Below, piece by piece: positions 6,635 to 15,494 of a DNA stretch of 34,380 nucleotides. The stretch covers positions 1 to 34,380 of the forward strand of contig JASHTI010000044.1 in the NCBI GenBank assembly GCA_030040625.1, written 5' to 3'. The notes under the pieces were generated by a model. The model searched no databases. It had not been told where the DNA came from and was given only the letters and a program-made list of their open reading frames with translations. How positions within the stretch are numbered: the stretch's first letter is position 1; every line of letters begins with the position of its first letter. The position numbers were made by a program, and so were the translations under genes. This DNA is from Thermoplasmata archaeon (GTDB taxonomy: Archaea; Thermoplasmatota; Thermoplasmata; Lutacidiplasmatales; UBA184).

Positions 6635-8584
6635 GTGTCCGAAGGCTCGCGGCACCTGGCGGCGATCATGTTCACGGACATGGTCGGCTATTCGGCGCTG
6701 GCGCAGGCCGACGAGGCGACCGCGCTGAAGGTCCTCGACCGCCACAACCGGCTTCTGCGGCCGCTCTTCGCCCAGCACGGGGGACGCGAGGTGAAGACGG
6801 TCGGCGACGCGTTCCTCGTCGAGTTCCCGAGTGCGCTGGAGGCGGTCCAGGGGGCGGTCGCGATCCAGCGGGCGCTGCACGAGTACAACGAAGGATCGGC
6901 CGAAGCATGGCGGATCCGGCTGCGGATCGGCGTCCACGTCGGCGACGTCGTGCGCGCCGGCGACGACGTCCTCGGCGATGCGGTGAACCTGGCGGCGCGG
7001 ATCGAGACCCTCGCCGAGCCCGAGGGGATCGCCCTCTCGCAGCAGGTCGTCGACCAGGTCCGCAACAAGCTGGACCTGCCGCTGGCCCGCCTCCCGAGCG
7101 TTCCGCTCAAGAACATCACGAACGCGCCGGCGGTCTATCGCGTGGTGCGCACCTGGCGGGGCGAGTCCGGACCGGCCGGGACGGCTCCCGCCCCGGCCGA
7201 CGGCCGCCACCTCGCGGTCCTCCCGCTCGCGAACATCAGCCCGGATCCGGCCGACGCCTACTTCGCCGACGGGCTCACCGAGGAGCTGATCTCGGTGCTC
7301 TCGCACGTCCCGGATCTCGGCGTGATCGCGCGGACGTCGGTCATGCCGTACAAGAGCCAGGCGAAGTCGATCGCTCAGGTCGGCGCCGAGCTGGGCGTCG
7401 ACACGGTCCTCGAAGGGAGCGTCCGGAAGGCCGGTCCCCGGATACGGATCACCCTGCAGCTCATCGACGTCGGCACCCAGCGCCACCTCTGGGCGGAGAG
7501 CTACGACCGGGAGCTCGACGACGTCTTCGCGGTCCAGAGCGACGTCGCCCGGCGCACCGGCGAGGCGCTGCGGCTCCAGCTGGCGCGGCGCGAGGGGAGC
7601 GCCGCGAGCCCGCGGCCCACCCCGAACCCGGCGGCCTACGATCTCTACCTGCGGGGCCTCGTCGCCGGCAACGACCTCACCCCGAGCCACCTCGCGGAGG
7701 CGGCGGCCTGCTTCCAGCAGGCGACCGAGCTCGATCCGACGTTCGCGGAGGCGTACGCGACGTGGGCCGACTTCTACGTCGCGGCGGCGGGCGACTCGGT
7801 CGCCATGCGCGAGGTGATGCCCCGGGCCCGCCAGCTCGCCGCCCGTGCCGTAGCGCTCGACCCCGCCTCCTCGGAGGCGCACGCCGCGCTCGGGAACATC
7901 GCCTTCCAGTCCGACCACAACTGGGAGCGGGCGGAGGAGGAGTTCCGCCGGGCGATCGCGCTCAACCCCAGCAACGTCTCGGCGCACCGCTTCTACGCCC
8001 TGATGCTGATCGCGCTCGAGCGGTTCGACGAGGCTCGGGAGATGACCCTGCGGGCGGCCCGGCTCGACCCCCGCGGTTCCCACCGCATGACGCTCGGGCT
8101 CGTCGAGCTTGGCGCCGGGCACTACGACCGAGCGATCGCGCTCGCCCAGGAGGAGGTCGACGCCGATCCGACGTCACTGAGCCGGCACATCGCCCGTGGG
8201 TTCTTCTGCGCCCGGGCGGGACGGCTGGAGGTCGCCCGCGCCGAGGCGGCGACCCCGGCGGCCGGGGCGAACGATGAGGAGCGGTACGATCTCGCCCTAC
8301 TCCGCGCCGTCGTCGGGCAGCCCGAGGCGGGGCGGGCGATGCTCGCCGAGATCGCGGGGGGCGGGCTGCGGACCTACATCTCCGGCACGCACCGTGCGAT
8401 GCTCCACGGCGCTGTGGGCGAGGGAGCGCGGGCGCTCGACCTCCTGGAGGAGGAGTTCCGGGAGGGCGACGCCGTGCTGTGGCTCTACTACCGGGGGCCC
8501 TGGTTCGACTCGATCCGGGGCGAGCCGCGGTTCCTCGCGCTCCTGCGCAGCTACGGCTTGTCGCCCGGTGCCCCGAGCGCTTAG
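6635..8584 (+). CDS. Class III adenylate/guanylate cyclase with TolB-like and TPR domains
   Basis: IMFTDMVGYSALAQADE; HGGREVKTVGDAFLVEFPSALEAVQGAVAIQ; GDAVNLAARIETLAEP. Then LAVLPLANISPDPADAYFADGLTEELISVLSHV (TolB-like) and C-terminal TPR repeats. Confidence 0.9.
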   Translation: MSEGSRHLAAIMFTDMVGYSALAQADEATALKVLDRHNRLLRPLFAQHGGREVKTVGDAFLVEFPSALEAVQGAVAIQRALHEYNEGSAEAWRIRLRIGVHVGDVVRAGDDVLGDAVNLAARIETLAEPEGIALSQQVVDQVRNKLDLPLARLPSVPLKNITNAPAVYRVVRTWRGESGPAGTAPAPADGRHLAVLPLANISPDPADAYFADGLTEELISVLSHVPDLGVIARTSVMPYKSQAKSIAQVGAELGVDTVLEGSVRKAGPRIRITLQLIDVGTQRHLWAESYDRELDDVFAVQSDVARRTGEALRLQLARREGSAASPRPTPNPAAYDLYLRGLVAGNDLTPSHLAEAAACFQQATELDPTFAEAYATWADFYVAAAGDSVAMREVMPRARQLAARAVALDPASSEAHAALGNIAFQSDHNWERAEEEFRRAIALNPSNVSAHRFYALMLIALERFDEAREMTLRAARLDPRGSHRMTLGLVELGAGHYDRAIALAQEEVDADPTSLSRHIARGFFCARAGRLEVARAEAATPAAGANDEERYDLALLRAVVGQPEAGRAMLAEIAGGGLRTYISGTHRAMLHGAVGEGARALDLLEEEFREGDAVLWLYYRGPWFDSIRGEPRFLALLRSYGLSPGAPSA

Positions 8585-8621
8585 GTGGACGCCGGCCGGG
8601 TGCCCCCCGGCCCGCCGCGGC

Positions 8622-9935
8622 TCACGCGAGCGCCGCCGGCGGGGTCGGGGCCTCACGGCGTCCGGCGAGGAATGCCGGCAACAGCATCGCCGCCCCGGCG
8701 AGGGAGAGCGCGGCGGAGACCTCGAAGGCGAGCCCAGCGGTCCGATAGGTCCAGAGCGCTCCGACCAGGAGCGAGCCGCCGAGGATCGCCATCCCCTGGA
8801 TGAGGCCGAGCCAACCGTAGGCGGTCCCGGCGAGCGCCGCCGGCACGCGGCGGCCGACCCACGCCGACTCCGCGACCCCCTGGAGCGACACCTGGACCCC
8901 GGCGACCGAGAACGCCAAGATCCCGCCGAGGAGGCCCGAGTCGCCGATCAGGAACAGGTCGACGAGCGCGAACAGGGCGAACGACAGCGCGACGAACCCG
9001 AGTCCGGGAAGCCGGTCGACCCCGCGGCCGACCGGGTACGACAGGCCCGCGAAGATCAGGTTGTACAGCAGGTAGAGCAGGAGCGCGGCGACGACGGCCC
9101 CGGTCGCGGAGCCGCCCGAGCTCGGCAGAAGGTTCTCGCCGACTCTCAGGAGCGCGAGGAGGATGCTGAAGTATCCGAGCCCGAAGACCGCCTCCGCCAG
9201 CAGGAAGAGGCGGAACGAGGCCGGGAATTCGCGCCAGCCGGGCCGCGGGGCGGTCGGCTCGACGGCCGCGGGGCGCGCCGCCCGGTCCCGGACGAACAGC
9301 AGCAGGATCGCCACCGCCGCGAAGCCGGGGAGGACGCTGACCGCGAAGATCGTCCGGAAGCCGCTGAGGCCGCGGTCCAGCAGGAGCAGGATCGCCGTCA
9401 GCGTCCCCAGCACCGCGCCCAGCGAGTCGAGCGCCTGCTCAAGGCCGAAGGCGATCCCCTGGCTCTCGGCGGGGGTCGCGTTCGAGACGATCGCGCTCTT
9501 GATCGGCTGACGGGAGCCCCGCCCGAGCCAGGCGCCGACCCGGAGGATCAGCACCTCGGGCCAGACGACGGCGATCGCCAGGAGGCCGTGGCTGACCGTC
9601 GTCGTCAGGTAGCCGTAGGCCCCGCGGACCTTGCGCCCGGTCCCGGCCGCCCAGCGCGAGCCGGCGACCGTCTGGATGCCGCTCTGCGCGAACTGCGCCG
9701 CCCCGTCGACGAGCCCGACGATGAACGGGGAGGCGCCGAGCGAGAAGGCGAGAAAGAACGGTACGACCGGAAGGATCATCTCGTAGGACCAGTCCGCGAA
9801 CAGGCTGACGATGGAGATCGACCAGACGTCCGGGGGGATCCGCGGTCGACGGCCCGGTGTCCCGGGACCTCCCCTGCCCGGCGTCGGCGCGCCCATCGGC
9901 GGGGCTACGGGCCGTCGCTTATCCCTCCGCGGCAC
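8622..9935 (-). CDS. Major facilitator superfamily transporter
   Basis: About 12 hydrophobic segments; MFS-like GLVDGAAQFAQSGIQTVAGSRWAAGTGRKVRGAYGYL and LRVGAWLGRGSRQPIKSAIVS. Confidence 0.82.
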   Translation of the reverse strand: MPRRDKRRPVAPPMGAPTPGRGGPGTPGRRPRIPPDVWSISIVSLFADWSYEMILPVVPFFLAFSLGASPFIVGLVDGAAQFAQSGIQTVAGSRWAAGTGRKVRGAYGYLTTTVSHGLLAIAVVWPEVLILRVGAWLGRGSRQPIKSAIVSNATPAESQGIAFGLEQALDSLGAVLGTLTAILLLLDRGLSGFRTIFAVSVLPGFAAVAILLLFVRDRAARPAAVEPTAPRPGWREFPASFRLFLLAEAVFGLGYFSILLALLRVGENLLPSSGGSATGAVVAALLLYLLYNLIFAGLSYPVGRGVDRLPGLGFVALSFALFALVDLFLIGDSGLLGGILAFSVAGVQVSLQGVAESAWVGRRVPAALAGTAYGWLGLIQGMAILGGSLLVGALWTYRTAGLAFEVSAALSLAGAAMLLPAFLAGRREAPTPPAALA

Positions 9936-9950
9936 CGGCCCGCGGGGCCG

Positions 9951-10026
9951 TGGGCCCGGACGGATTTGAACCGTCGGTCAACCGGTTATGAGCCGGACGC
10001 TCTGAGCCGGGCTAAGCTACGGGCCC
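9951..10026 (-). tRNA. tRNA with CAU anticodon (elongator Met or Ile2)
   Basis: GGGCCCGUAGCUUAGCCCGGCUCAGAGCGUCCGGCUCAUAACCGGUUGACCGACGGUUCAAAUCCGUCCGGGCCC+A. Acceptor GGGCCCG/CGGGCCC, T-arm GACGG-UUCAAAU-CCGUC, anticodon loop CUCAUAA. No encoded CCA. Confidence 0.93.
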
Positions 10027-10045
10027 TTCGCCGGTGACGGAGAGG

Positions 10046-10149
10046 CGCCGCCGAGCGGAATTTGGGGCGCGCGGCGTGCGGCCGCGGGCCTTTCGAACCG
10101 CTGACCTTTCGGTTAACAGCCGATCGCTCTGCCGCTGAGCTACGGCGGC
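10046..10149 (-). tRNA. tRNA-Asn (GUU) interrupted by a 32-nt T-loop intron (intron about 10060..10091)
   Basis: 5' exon GCCGCCGUAGCUCAGCGGCAGAGCGAUCGGCUGUUAACCGAAAGGUCAGCGGUUCGAA; 3' exon UCCGCUCGGCGGCG. Joined exons give acceptor GCCGCCG/CGGCGGC, T-stem AGCGG/CCGCU, T-loop UUCGAAU, discriminator G. Confidence 0.88.
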
Positions 10150-10175
10150 ACCGGAGCGTCCGAGCCGGCATCGGT

Positions 10176-10184
10176 CTAATAGCC
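10176..10184 (-). promoter_or_regulatory. TATA-like element of the tRNA-Asn/tRNA-CAU operon
   Basis: Minus-strand GCTATTAGA about 31 nt upstream of the tRNA 5' end, overlapping the stop codon of the upstream wHTH gene. Confidence 0.5.
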
Positions 10185-10568
10185 TTTCCGGCTCGCGGGA
10201 GGCCGGTGCTCGTGCTCGGCGGCCCGCGCCTTGAGGTGCTGGATCTGTTCGGTCATCCGCTCGAGGGAGCGGTTGAGGGCGGCCCAGAACTCGCGCGCCC
10301 GATCGGTGACGACGGCGCCGTCGGCGCTCGGCTGGATCACGCCGTCCCGCTCGAGGAGGTGCAGCGAGTAGCGGGTCTTGTGGATCGGCAGCCGGAGCGC
10401 CTCGCTCAAGCGGATGATGCCGAGCGGGGGGCTCTTGGAGAGCCGCTCGAGGATGTCGACGTTCCGCACGAGCAGCCCCAGCTCCTCCTCGATCCGGTCG
10501 GCGAGGTCGGTCGGGCCGCTGCTGCCGGGCTCCGGCTCCACCTCCGGCGGCTCCTCGCGGTCGGCCAC
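10176..10568 (-). CDS. Winged-helix DNA-binding regulator
   Basis: VDILERLSKSPPLGIIRLSEALRLPIHKTRYSLHLLERDGVIQPSADGAVVTDRAREFW: wHTH pattern. Confidence 0.75.
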   Translation of the reverse strand: MADREEPPEVEPEPGSSGPTDLADRIEEELGLLVRNVDILERLSKSPPLGIIRLSEALRLPIHKTRYSLHLLERDGVIQPSADGAVVTDRAREFWAALNRSLERMTEQIQHLKARAAEHEHRPPASRKGY

Positions 10569-10639
10569 AGTGCTCGCCGCCGAACGCGTCTGCGGTTACT
10601 TGAGGGTTGTCCGCGCCGGCCGGCCCGGCGCTCCGTCGG

Positions 10640-11860
10640 ATGAGCGGCGGGACCTCCGTTCCCGGGGACGGCGGCGCGCCCCGCCTGGTCCTCCTCACCG
10701 GCCTCGACCTCCGGGCCTACCGCGGCGGCGAGAAGTACGCCGCGACGCTCGCGCGCGAGCTCCAGGCCCGCGGCGTCCGGGTCCTGCTCTACAGCAAGGT
10801 CGATCCGAACGAGCCGCCGAGGCTCGCGATCGGAGAGCTCGCGACGACGGTCGGGGTCCCGTACCGCTTCTACCGACTCTTCTGGCTCCCCCGGCTGCCG
10901 CCGCTCCCGCTCGCCCCCCTCGCGTTCGTACGAACCCTCCGGGCGAGCGACACGATCTTCACGCTCGAGTCGACGCCGCGGTTCACCGCGCTCGTCGTGC
11001 TCCTCGGGCGCCTCCTCGGACGACGGGTCGTCGTCGGGCTCCACGACCCGACCCAGGTCGATCGGCTCGCCGCCGAGGTCCGGGGACCCCCACCCGCCCG
11101 CTGGCGGGCCCGCCTCTTCGTCCGCTTCCTTCGGGGAGCGGACGCCGTCCACACGATCAATGCCGCCCAGGCGGCGACGCTCCGGGCCGCGGGCGCCCGG
11201 TCGAACGTCGCGATGGTCAACTCGTTCACGACGGCGGAGCCTCGCCCGCGCCGCCCCGGCCGTCCGTCGACGTTCGAGGCGTTGTTCGTCGGCCCGCTCG
11301 AGCGGGAACAGAAGGGGATCGACCTCCTGGTCGAGGTCGCCCGGCGGGTGCTCGCCGCAAGGCCCGAGGTCCGGCTCACGATCGTCGGGGCCGGCCGGGA
11401 CCGGGGGCTCGTGGAGGCGCTGGCGCACGACGAGCCGGACCGGGTGCGGCTGCTCGGTTTCGTCGCCGAACGCGAGCTCGCCGACGTTTACGCGTCGGCC
11501 GACGCGCTGTGGTTGACCTCGCGGGCCGAGTCGTTCTCGCTGGTCGCCCTCGAGGCGTTCACCCAGGGCGTCCCGGTCGTCGGCTTCGCGCTGCCCGGCC
11601 TCCACGACGTGACGGAGATCTACCCCGAAGGGCGGGTCGCGCCGTTCGACACCGAGGGCTTCGCCCGCTCCGCGGAGACGCTGGTGGATCGGTGGAGGGA
11701 GACCCCGGCGGAGTATGCGACCCTGCGGGAGCGCCTGCGCCGGGAGGCCGTCGCCCGCCTCGGAGCCCGCGTCCAGGTCCCGAAGCTCGCCGCGATGCTC
11801 GGGCTCCGGATCGAAGAGCTCGCCGTCCCGCCGGAGGCACCGCGGCCGGGAGTCGGCTAG
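10640..11860 (+). CDS. Glycosyltransferase family 4-type
   Basis: RGGEKYAATLARELQARGVRVLLYSK; ALFVGPLEREQKGIDLLVEVARRVLAARPEVRLTIVGAGRDR; WLTSRAESFSLVALEAFTQGVPVVGFALPGLHDV. Confidence 0.9.
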   Translation: MSGGTSVPGDGGAPRLVLLTGLDLRAYRGGEKYAATLARELQARGVRVLLYSKVDPNEPPRLAIGELATTVGVPYRFYRLFWLPRLPPLPLAPLAFVRTLRASDTIFTLESTPRFTALVVLLGRLLGRRVVVGLHDPTQVDRLAAEVRGPPPARWRARLFVRFLRGADAVHTINAAQAATLRAAGARSNVAMVNSFTTAEPRPRRPGRPSTFEALFVGPLEREQKGIDLLVEVARRVLAARPEVRLTIVGAGRDRGLVEALAHDEPDRVRLLGFVAERELADVYASADALWLTSRAESFSLVALEAFTQGVPVVGFALPGLHDVTEIYPEGRVAPFDTEGFARSAETLVDRWRETPAEYATLRERLRREAVARLGARVQVPKLAAMLGLRIEELAVPPEAPRPGVG

Positions 11861-12264
11861 CGCCGCTTCCGACGGGGGCGGGCCGGCCCGAACGCCTCGA
11901 GCCAGTTGCCGTCCGGGTCCTTGACGTAGACGATCCGCTGCCGCCCCTCGACGAACTCGAGGGCCGGGCGGGCGCCGGCGCGGAGCGCGCGGCGCTTCCA
12001 GGCGAGCGGGTCCTTCGCGTAGAATCCGAGGTGGTCGAACTCGGTCCCGTGCCGGATCGGCTCGAAGTAGCGGCTCTTCGGCGGGTAGTAGTTCAGCTCG
12101 AGCCGATGGTACGAGCCTGGGAAGCGGAGCTGGATCCAGACCCCGCCGTGCTCCATCGTGCCCCGGCTCCGCACGCGAAAGCCGAACCGCTCGTAGAACC
12201 GGAGCGCCCGGGCCACGTTCCGCACTCGGAGACCGGAGTACAGGAACCGCACGTCCCGCGTCAT
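11857..12264 (-). CDS. VOC/glyoxalase-family protein
   Basis: LYSGLRVRNVARALRFYERFGFRVRSRGTMEHGGVWIQLRFPG...FDHLGFYAKDPLAWKRRAL...RIVYVKDPDGNWLEAFGP. Start at Met5 of the longest ORF is preferred from the TATA spacing. Confidence 0.85.
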   Translation of the reverse strand: MTRDVRFLYSGLRVRNVARALRFYERFGFRVRSRGTMEHGGVWIQLRFPGSYHRLELNYYPPKSRYFEPIRHGTEFDHLGFYAKDPLAWKRRALRAGARPALEFVEGRQRIVYVKDPDGNWLEAFGPARPRRKRR

Positions 12265-12287
12265 TGGAGCGGCCATCGCCCCCGGGG

Positions 12288-12294
12288 GAATAAC
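12288..12294 (-). promoter_or_regulatory. TATA-like element for the VOC gene
   Basis: Minus-strand GTTATTC about 27 nt upstream of the ATG at 12264. Confidence 0.45.
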
Positions 12295-12322
12295 CCTGCG
12301 TGGGCGCGTGGGCGCCCGCCGC

Positions 12323-14467
12323 TCAGGCGTCCGGGCTCGCGGCCGGGGCGAGGACGATCCGTGCGTCGACCGCGATCGCGCCCTGCCCCTCGGGGCGGAC
12401 GATCAGCGGGTTGAGGTCGAGTTCGGCGATCTCCGGCCGCTCGACGGCGAGCTGGGAGATCCGCTCGATCGCCTCGGCGAGCGCGGGCAGGTCGCTCGGC
12501 GGCTCGCCACGGACCCCCCGCAGGATCGGATAGCCCCGGACCGACTGGATCATGTGCTCGGCCGACAGCGGGCGCATCGGCGCCAGGCGGAAGGCGACGT
12601 CGCGCAGCGTCTCCACGTAGATGCCCCCCATGCCGAACACGACGATCGGTCCGAAGACCGGATCGCGCTGGAGCCCGACGAGCACCTCCTTGCCCCCCCG
12701 GACCTCGGACTCCACCTCGTAGCCGTCGATGCGCGCGTTCGGCGCCGCGGCTCGGACGGCGCGCTCCATGCGCCCCCAGGCGTCCCGCAGCGACGCCGCG
12801 TCGGCGAGCCCGACCGCGACCCCCCCGACGTCCGTCTTGTGCGAGATCGCCGCGGAGGCGACCTTCAGAACGACCGGGTAGCCGAGGCGTCCGGCAGCGT
12901 CCACGGCCTCCGCTTCGGAGTGGACGAGGGTCGACGGAGGGAACCGGATGCCGTACGCCGTCAGAACGCCGCGGGCGGCGAACTCGGGGAGAACGGTCTG
13001 CCCGGCCCGCCGCGCCCGCGCGATCTCCTCCGTCGCCCGGGCGCTGTCGACCTCGAACGAGCGGACCGGGCGGTGCGGCCGGGTGCGCCAGTCGTGGTAG
13101 CGGGCGAGGCCGGCGAGCCCCTCGACCGCCTCCTCCGGGAACGTATACGTCGGAACTCCGGCGCGCTCGAGGAGGGCGACCTCGCTCGAGAGGTCGGTCA
13201 GCCCGAAGAGGCAGGCGACGACCGGCTTCGCGGCGGTGGCCCGCGCCTCGAGAAGCGCTTGTGCCACGGTCTCGCCGGTCATGGTGCCGGTCGGCGTCGC
13301 GATCACCAGCGCTCCGTCGATCCCGTCGGCCCCCAGCAGGCTCCGCAGCGCGAGCCGGTACTCCTCCGCGCCGGCGTCCGCGGTCATGTCCAGCGGGTTC
13401 GCCACCGCCGCGATCGACGGGAGCCGGCTCGCGAGACCGCGGCGGATCGTCTCGGGGAGCGGGGGGAGCTCCAGGCCCTGCCGTATGGCGGCGTCCGCGG
13501 CGACGATCCCCGGGCCGCCGGAGTTCGTGAGGATCACGAGCCGGGGACCGCCCAGCTCGAGCCCGGTGGAGAAGATCTTGGCGAGGCGGAACAGCCCGCC
13601 GAGCGAGTCGACCCGCTGCACCCCCGACTGGGCGAAGACGGAGTCGTACAGCTGGTCGCGACCGGACTGGGCGAGCGAGCCCGTGTGGCTCTTGGCGGCC
13701 CGCTCCCCGACCGAGGTGCGACCGCTCTTGATCACGAGCACGGGCTTGCGTTCCGTGACCTCCCGGGCCGCCTCGAGGAAGCGCCGCCCGTCCGCGAGGC
13801 TCTCGACGTACAGCAGGATGACGCGGGTCCGCTCGTCGCGGCCCAGCGCGGCGAGCAGGTCGTTCTCGTCGACGCCGGCTCGGTTCCCGACCGAGACGAA
13901 CCGGGAGAAACCGATCCGCTCCGCCGCGCCGTACTTGAGGATCCCCGCGCCGAGGGCGCCGCTCTGCGAGACGAAGGCGATGTTGCCCGCCGGGGGGAGC
14001 GACTCGCTGAACGTCGCGTTCAGGCTGACGGCCGGGTCGGTGTTGAAGACGCCGAAGCAGTTCGGGCCGACCAGCGACATCCCGTGGTCGCGGGCCCGCC
14101 GGACGACCTCCGCCTCGAGCACCGCCCCGGCGTCGCCGACCTCGCGGAACCCGGCGGAAATGACGATCGCGCCGCGTGCGCCGACCCGCCCCAGCTCGTC
14201 GATCGTCTCGGCGACCCGCGGGGCCGGCACGATCACGACCCCGAGCTCGGGCGGCTCCGGCAGGGAGCGAAGGTCCGGGTAGCACCGGACCCCGCCGACG
14301 CTCTTCCAGGACGGGTTCACCGGATAGGCGACGCCCTGGAAGCCCGCGGCGAGCAGGTTGCGGAAAAGACTGGTGCCGACCTTACCGGGCCGGTTCGACG
14401 CGCCGATCACGGCGACCGACGCCGGCCGGAACAGCTCGTCCAGCTCCTCGGACCGCCCGACGCTCAT
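12323..14467 (-). CDS. ADP-forming acyl-CoA (acetate-CoA ligase type) synthetase, fused alpha-beta
   Basis: RPASVAVIGASNRPGKVGTSLFRNLL; SQSGALGAGIL; GERAAKSHTGSLAQS (catalytic His region); ATP-grasp half KVASAAISHKTDVGGVAVGL...ELDLNPLIV. Confidence 0.92.
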   Translation of the reverse strand: MSVGRSEELDELFRPASVAVIGASNRPGKVGTSLFRNLLAAGFQGVAYPVNPSWKSVGGVRCYPDLRSLPEPPELGVVIVPAPRVAETIDELGRVGARGAIVISAGFREVGDAGAVLEAEVVRRARDHGMSLVGPNCFGVFNTDPAVSLNATFSESLPPAGNIAFVSQSGALGAGILKYGAAERIGFSRFVSVGNRAGVDENDLLAALGRDERTRVILLYVESLADGRRFLEAAREVTERKPVLVIKSGRTSVGERAAKSHTGSLAQSGRDQLYDSVFAQSGVQRVDSLGGLFRLAKIFSTGLELGGPRLVILTNSGGPGIVAADAAIRQGLELPPLPETIRRGLASRLPSIAAVANPLDMTADAGAEEYRLALRSLLGADGIDGALVIATPTGTMTGETVAQALLEARATAAKPVVACLFGLTDLSSEVALLERAGVPTYTFPEEAVEGLAGLARYHDWRTRPHRPVRSFEVDSARATEEIARARRAGQTVLPEFAARGVLTAYGIRFPPSTLVHSEAEAVDAAGRLGYPVVLKVASAAISHKTDVGGVAVGLADAASLRDAWGRMERAVRAAAPNARIDGYEVESEVRGGKEVLVGLQRDPVFGPIVVFGMGGIYVETLRDVAFRLAPMRPLSAEHMIQSVRGYPILRGVRGEPPSDLPALAEAIERISQLAVERPEIAELDLNPLIVRPEGQGAIAVDARIVLAPAASPDA

Positions 14468-14492
14468 CCACCGACTCCGACCGCGCTGGGAC

Positions 14493-14499
14493 GCTTAGC
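14493..14499 (-). promoter_or_regulatory. TATA-like element for the acyl-CoA synthetase gene
   Basis: Minus-strand CGCTAAGC about 29 nt upstream of the start; identical octamer to the one at 5577. Confidence 0.4.
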
Positions 14500-14580
14500 G
14501 CCACGCCCGAGGAGTGCCCCGCCCGTCAAGGGTGGCGGTCGAGCCCCGGAGGGCCCGGGCCCGACCGCCGGGGGGCGTTC

Positions 14581-15237
14581 CTACGGCGGACTGGCGAGGT
14601 GACCCCAGGCCGCCGCGATGCCGTAGCCGACGGCCGCGGCGCCCGCGAGGACGATCAGCAGCAGGAAGCCCGAGAGCAGGATGCGCCAGAGCCACGGCCA
14701 CTGCGGCGTCGGCGTCGAGGGGAGGGGGTCGGCGCCCGGCGTCGTCGGACCCACGACGAACCAGTCGATGTACAGGGTCGCCGGATAGGCGCCGATGGCG
14801 GCGGCGCCGAAGCCAAGGTACAGGTACAGGGTGTCTCGGGGGTCCAGGGTCAGGCCGAGGTTGTAAGCGCGGACCCCGTAGAAGAGCACGCCCAGCCCCG
14901 CGATCACCGAGAGCATCCCGACAAAGTGCGTCGGGAAGCGGTACCAGACTGCGAGCGCGAAGGCGATCAGGATGATGCTCAGCATGAGCGTCGCGTCGAA
15001 GAAGAACAGATTGAACTGACCCGGGAGCGGCCAATCGGTCTCGCCCCATACCGAGATGACGCCCAGGAAGAAGCCGAGCAGTCCGAGGAGCAGCGCCCCC
15101 TCGCGAAGGTGGCTGTTCGCGCGCACCAGGTCCTTTCGGCGTACCTCGAACCAGACCAGCACGGCGGTGTAGAACACCGTGGCGGTCACGAGGATCAGCA
15201 GGTCCAGCACCAGGGTCAGGTCGTCCAAGAACGTCAT
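14581..15237 (-). CDS. Archaeal membrane protein, DUF981-like
   Basis: MTFLDDLTLVLDLLILVTATVFYTAVLVWF...WPLPGQFNLFFFDATLMLSIILIAFALAVWY...YPATLYIDWF. Multiple TM segments; family name is from recollection. Confidence 0.65.
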   Translation of the reverse strand: MTFLDDLTLVLDLLILVTATVFYTAVLVWFEVRRKDLVRANSHLREGALLLGLLGFFLGVISVWGETDWPLPGQFNLFFFDATLMLSIILIAFALAVWYRFPTHFVGMLSVIAGLGVLFYGVRAYNLGLTLDPRDTLYLYLGFGAAAIGAYPATLYIDWFVVGPTTPGADPLPSTPTPQWPWLWRILLSGFLLLIVLAGAAAVGYGIAAAWGHLASPP

Positions 15238-15494
15238 CGTTCTACCTTCCGTACGACGTGGGTCAGAGGCTCGCCTCGCCCGACATCGGACGGGGGAGGC
15301 GGGAGTGGGGTTATCGAGGTTGCGTTGATTCCAATTCACGCACGGCGGACCGCCCCGGGCCGCGCGTTCGTCCCTCGGCCCCGACGCTTCATCTGCGCGC
15401 CCGCGCCTAGGGCGACCACGGGAGTTGGACACGGCGCCGGGCGGGGGATGATCCCCGGGCGACGCCGTCACCGCGGGTCCGGAAAAGGCGTCGA

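Noticed and set aside
8196-10037. 613-aa plus-strand ORF covering the MFS gene
   Set aside because: No protein-like hydrophobic pattern or motifs; the opposite strand encodes a 12-TM transporter.
14515-14580. GC-rich stretch with short inverted repeats upstream of the acyl-CoA synthetase
   Set aside because: Short palindromic words are expected by chance at this GC content; no conserved ncRNA pattern recognised.
12308-14602. 764-aa plus-strand ORF (and 13236..14282) opposite the acyl-CoA synthetase
   Set aside because: Antisense open frame from high GC; the minus-strand frame encodes a clear enzyme with conserved motifs.
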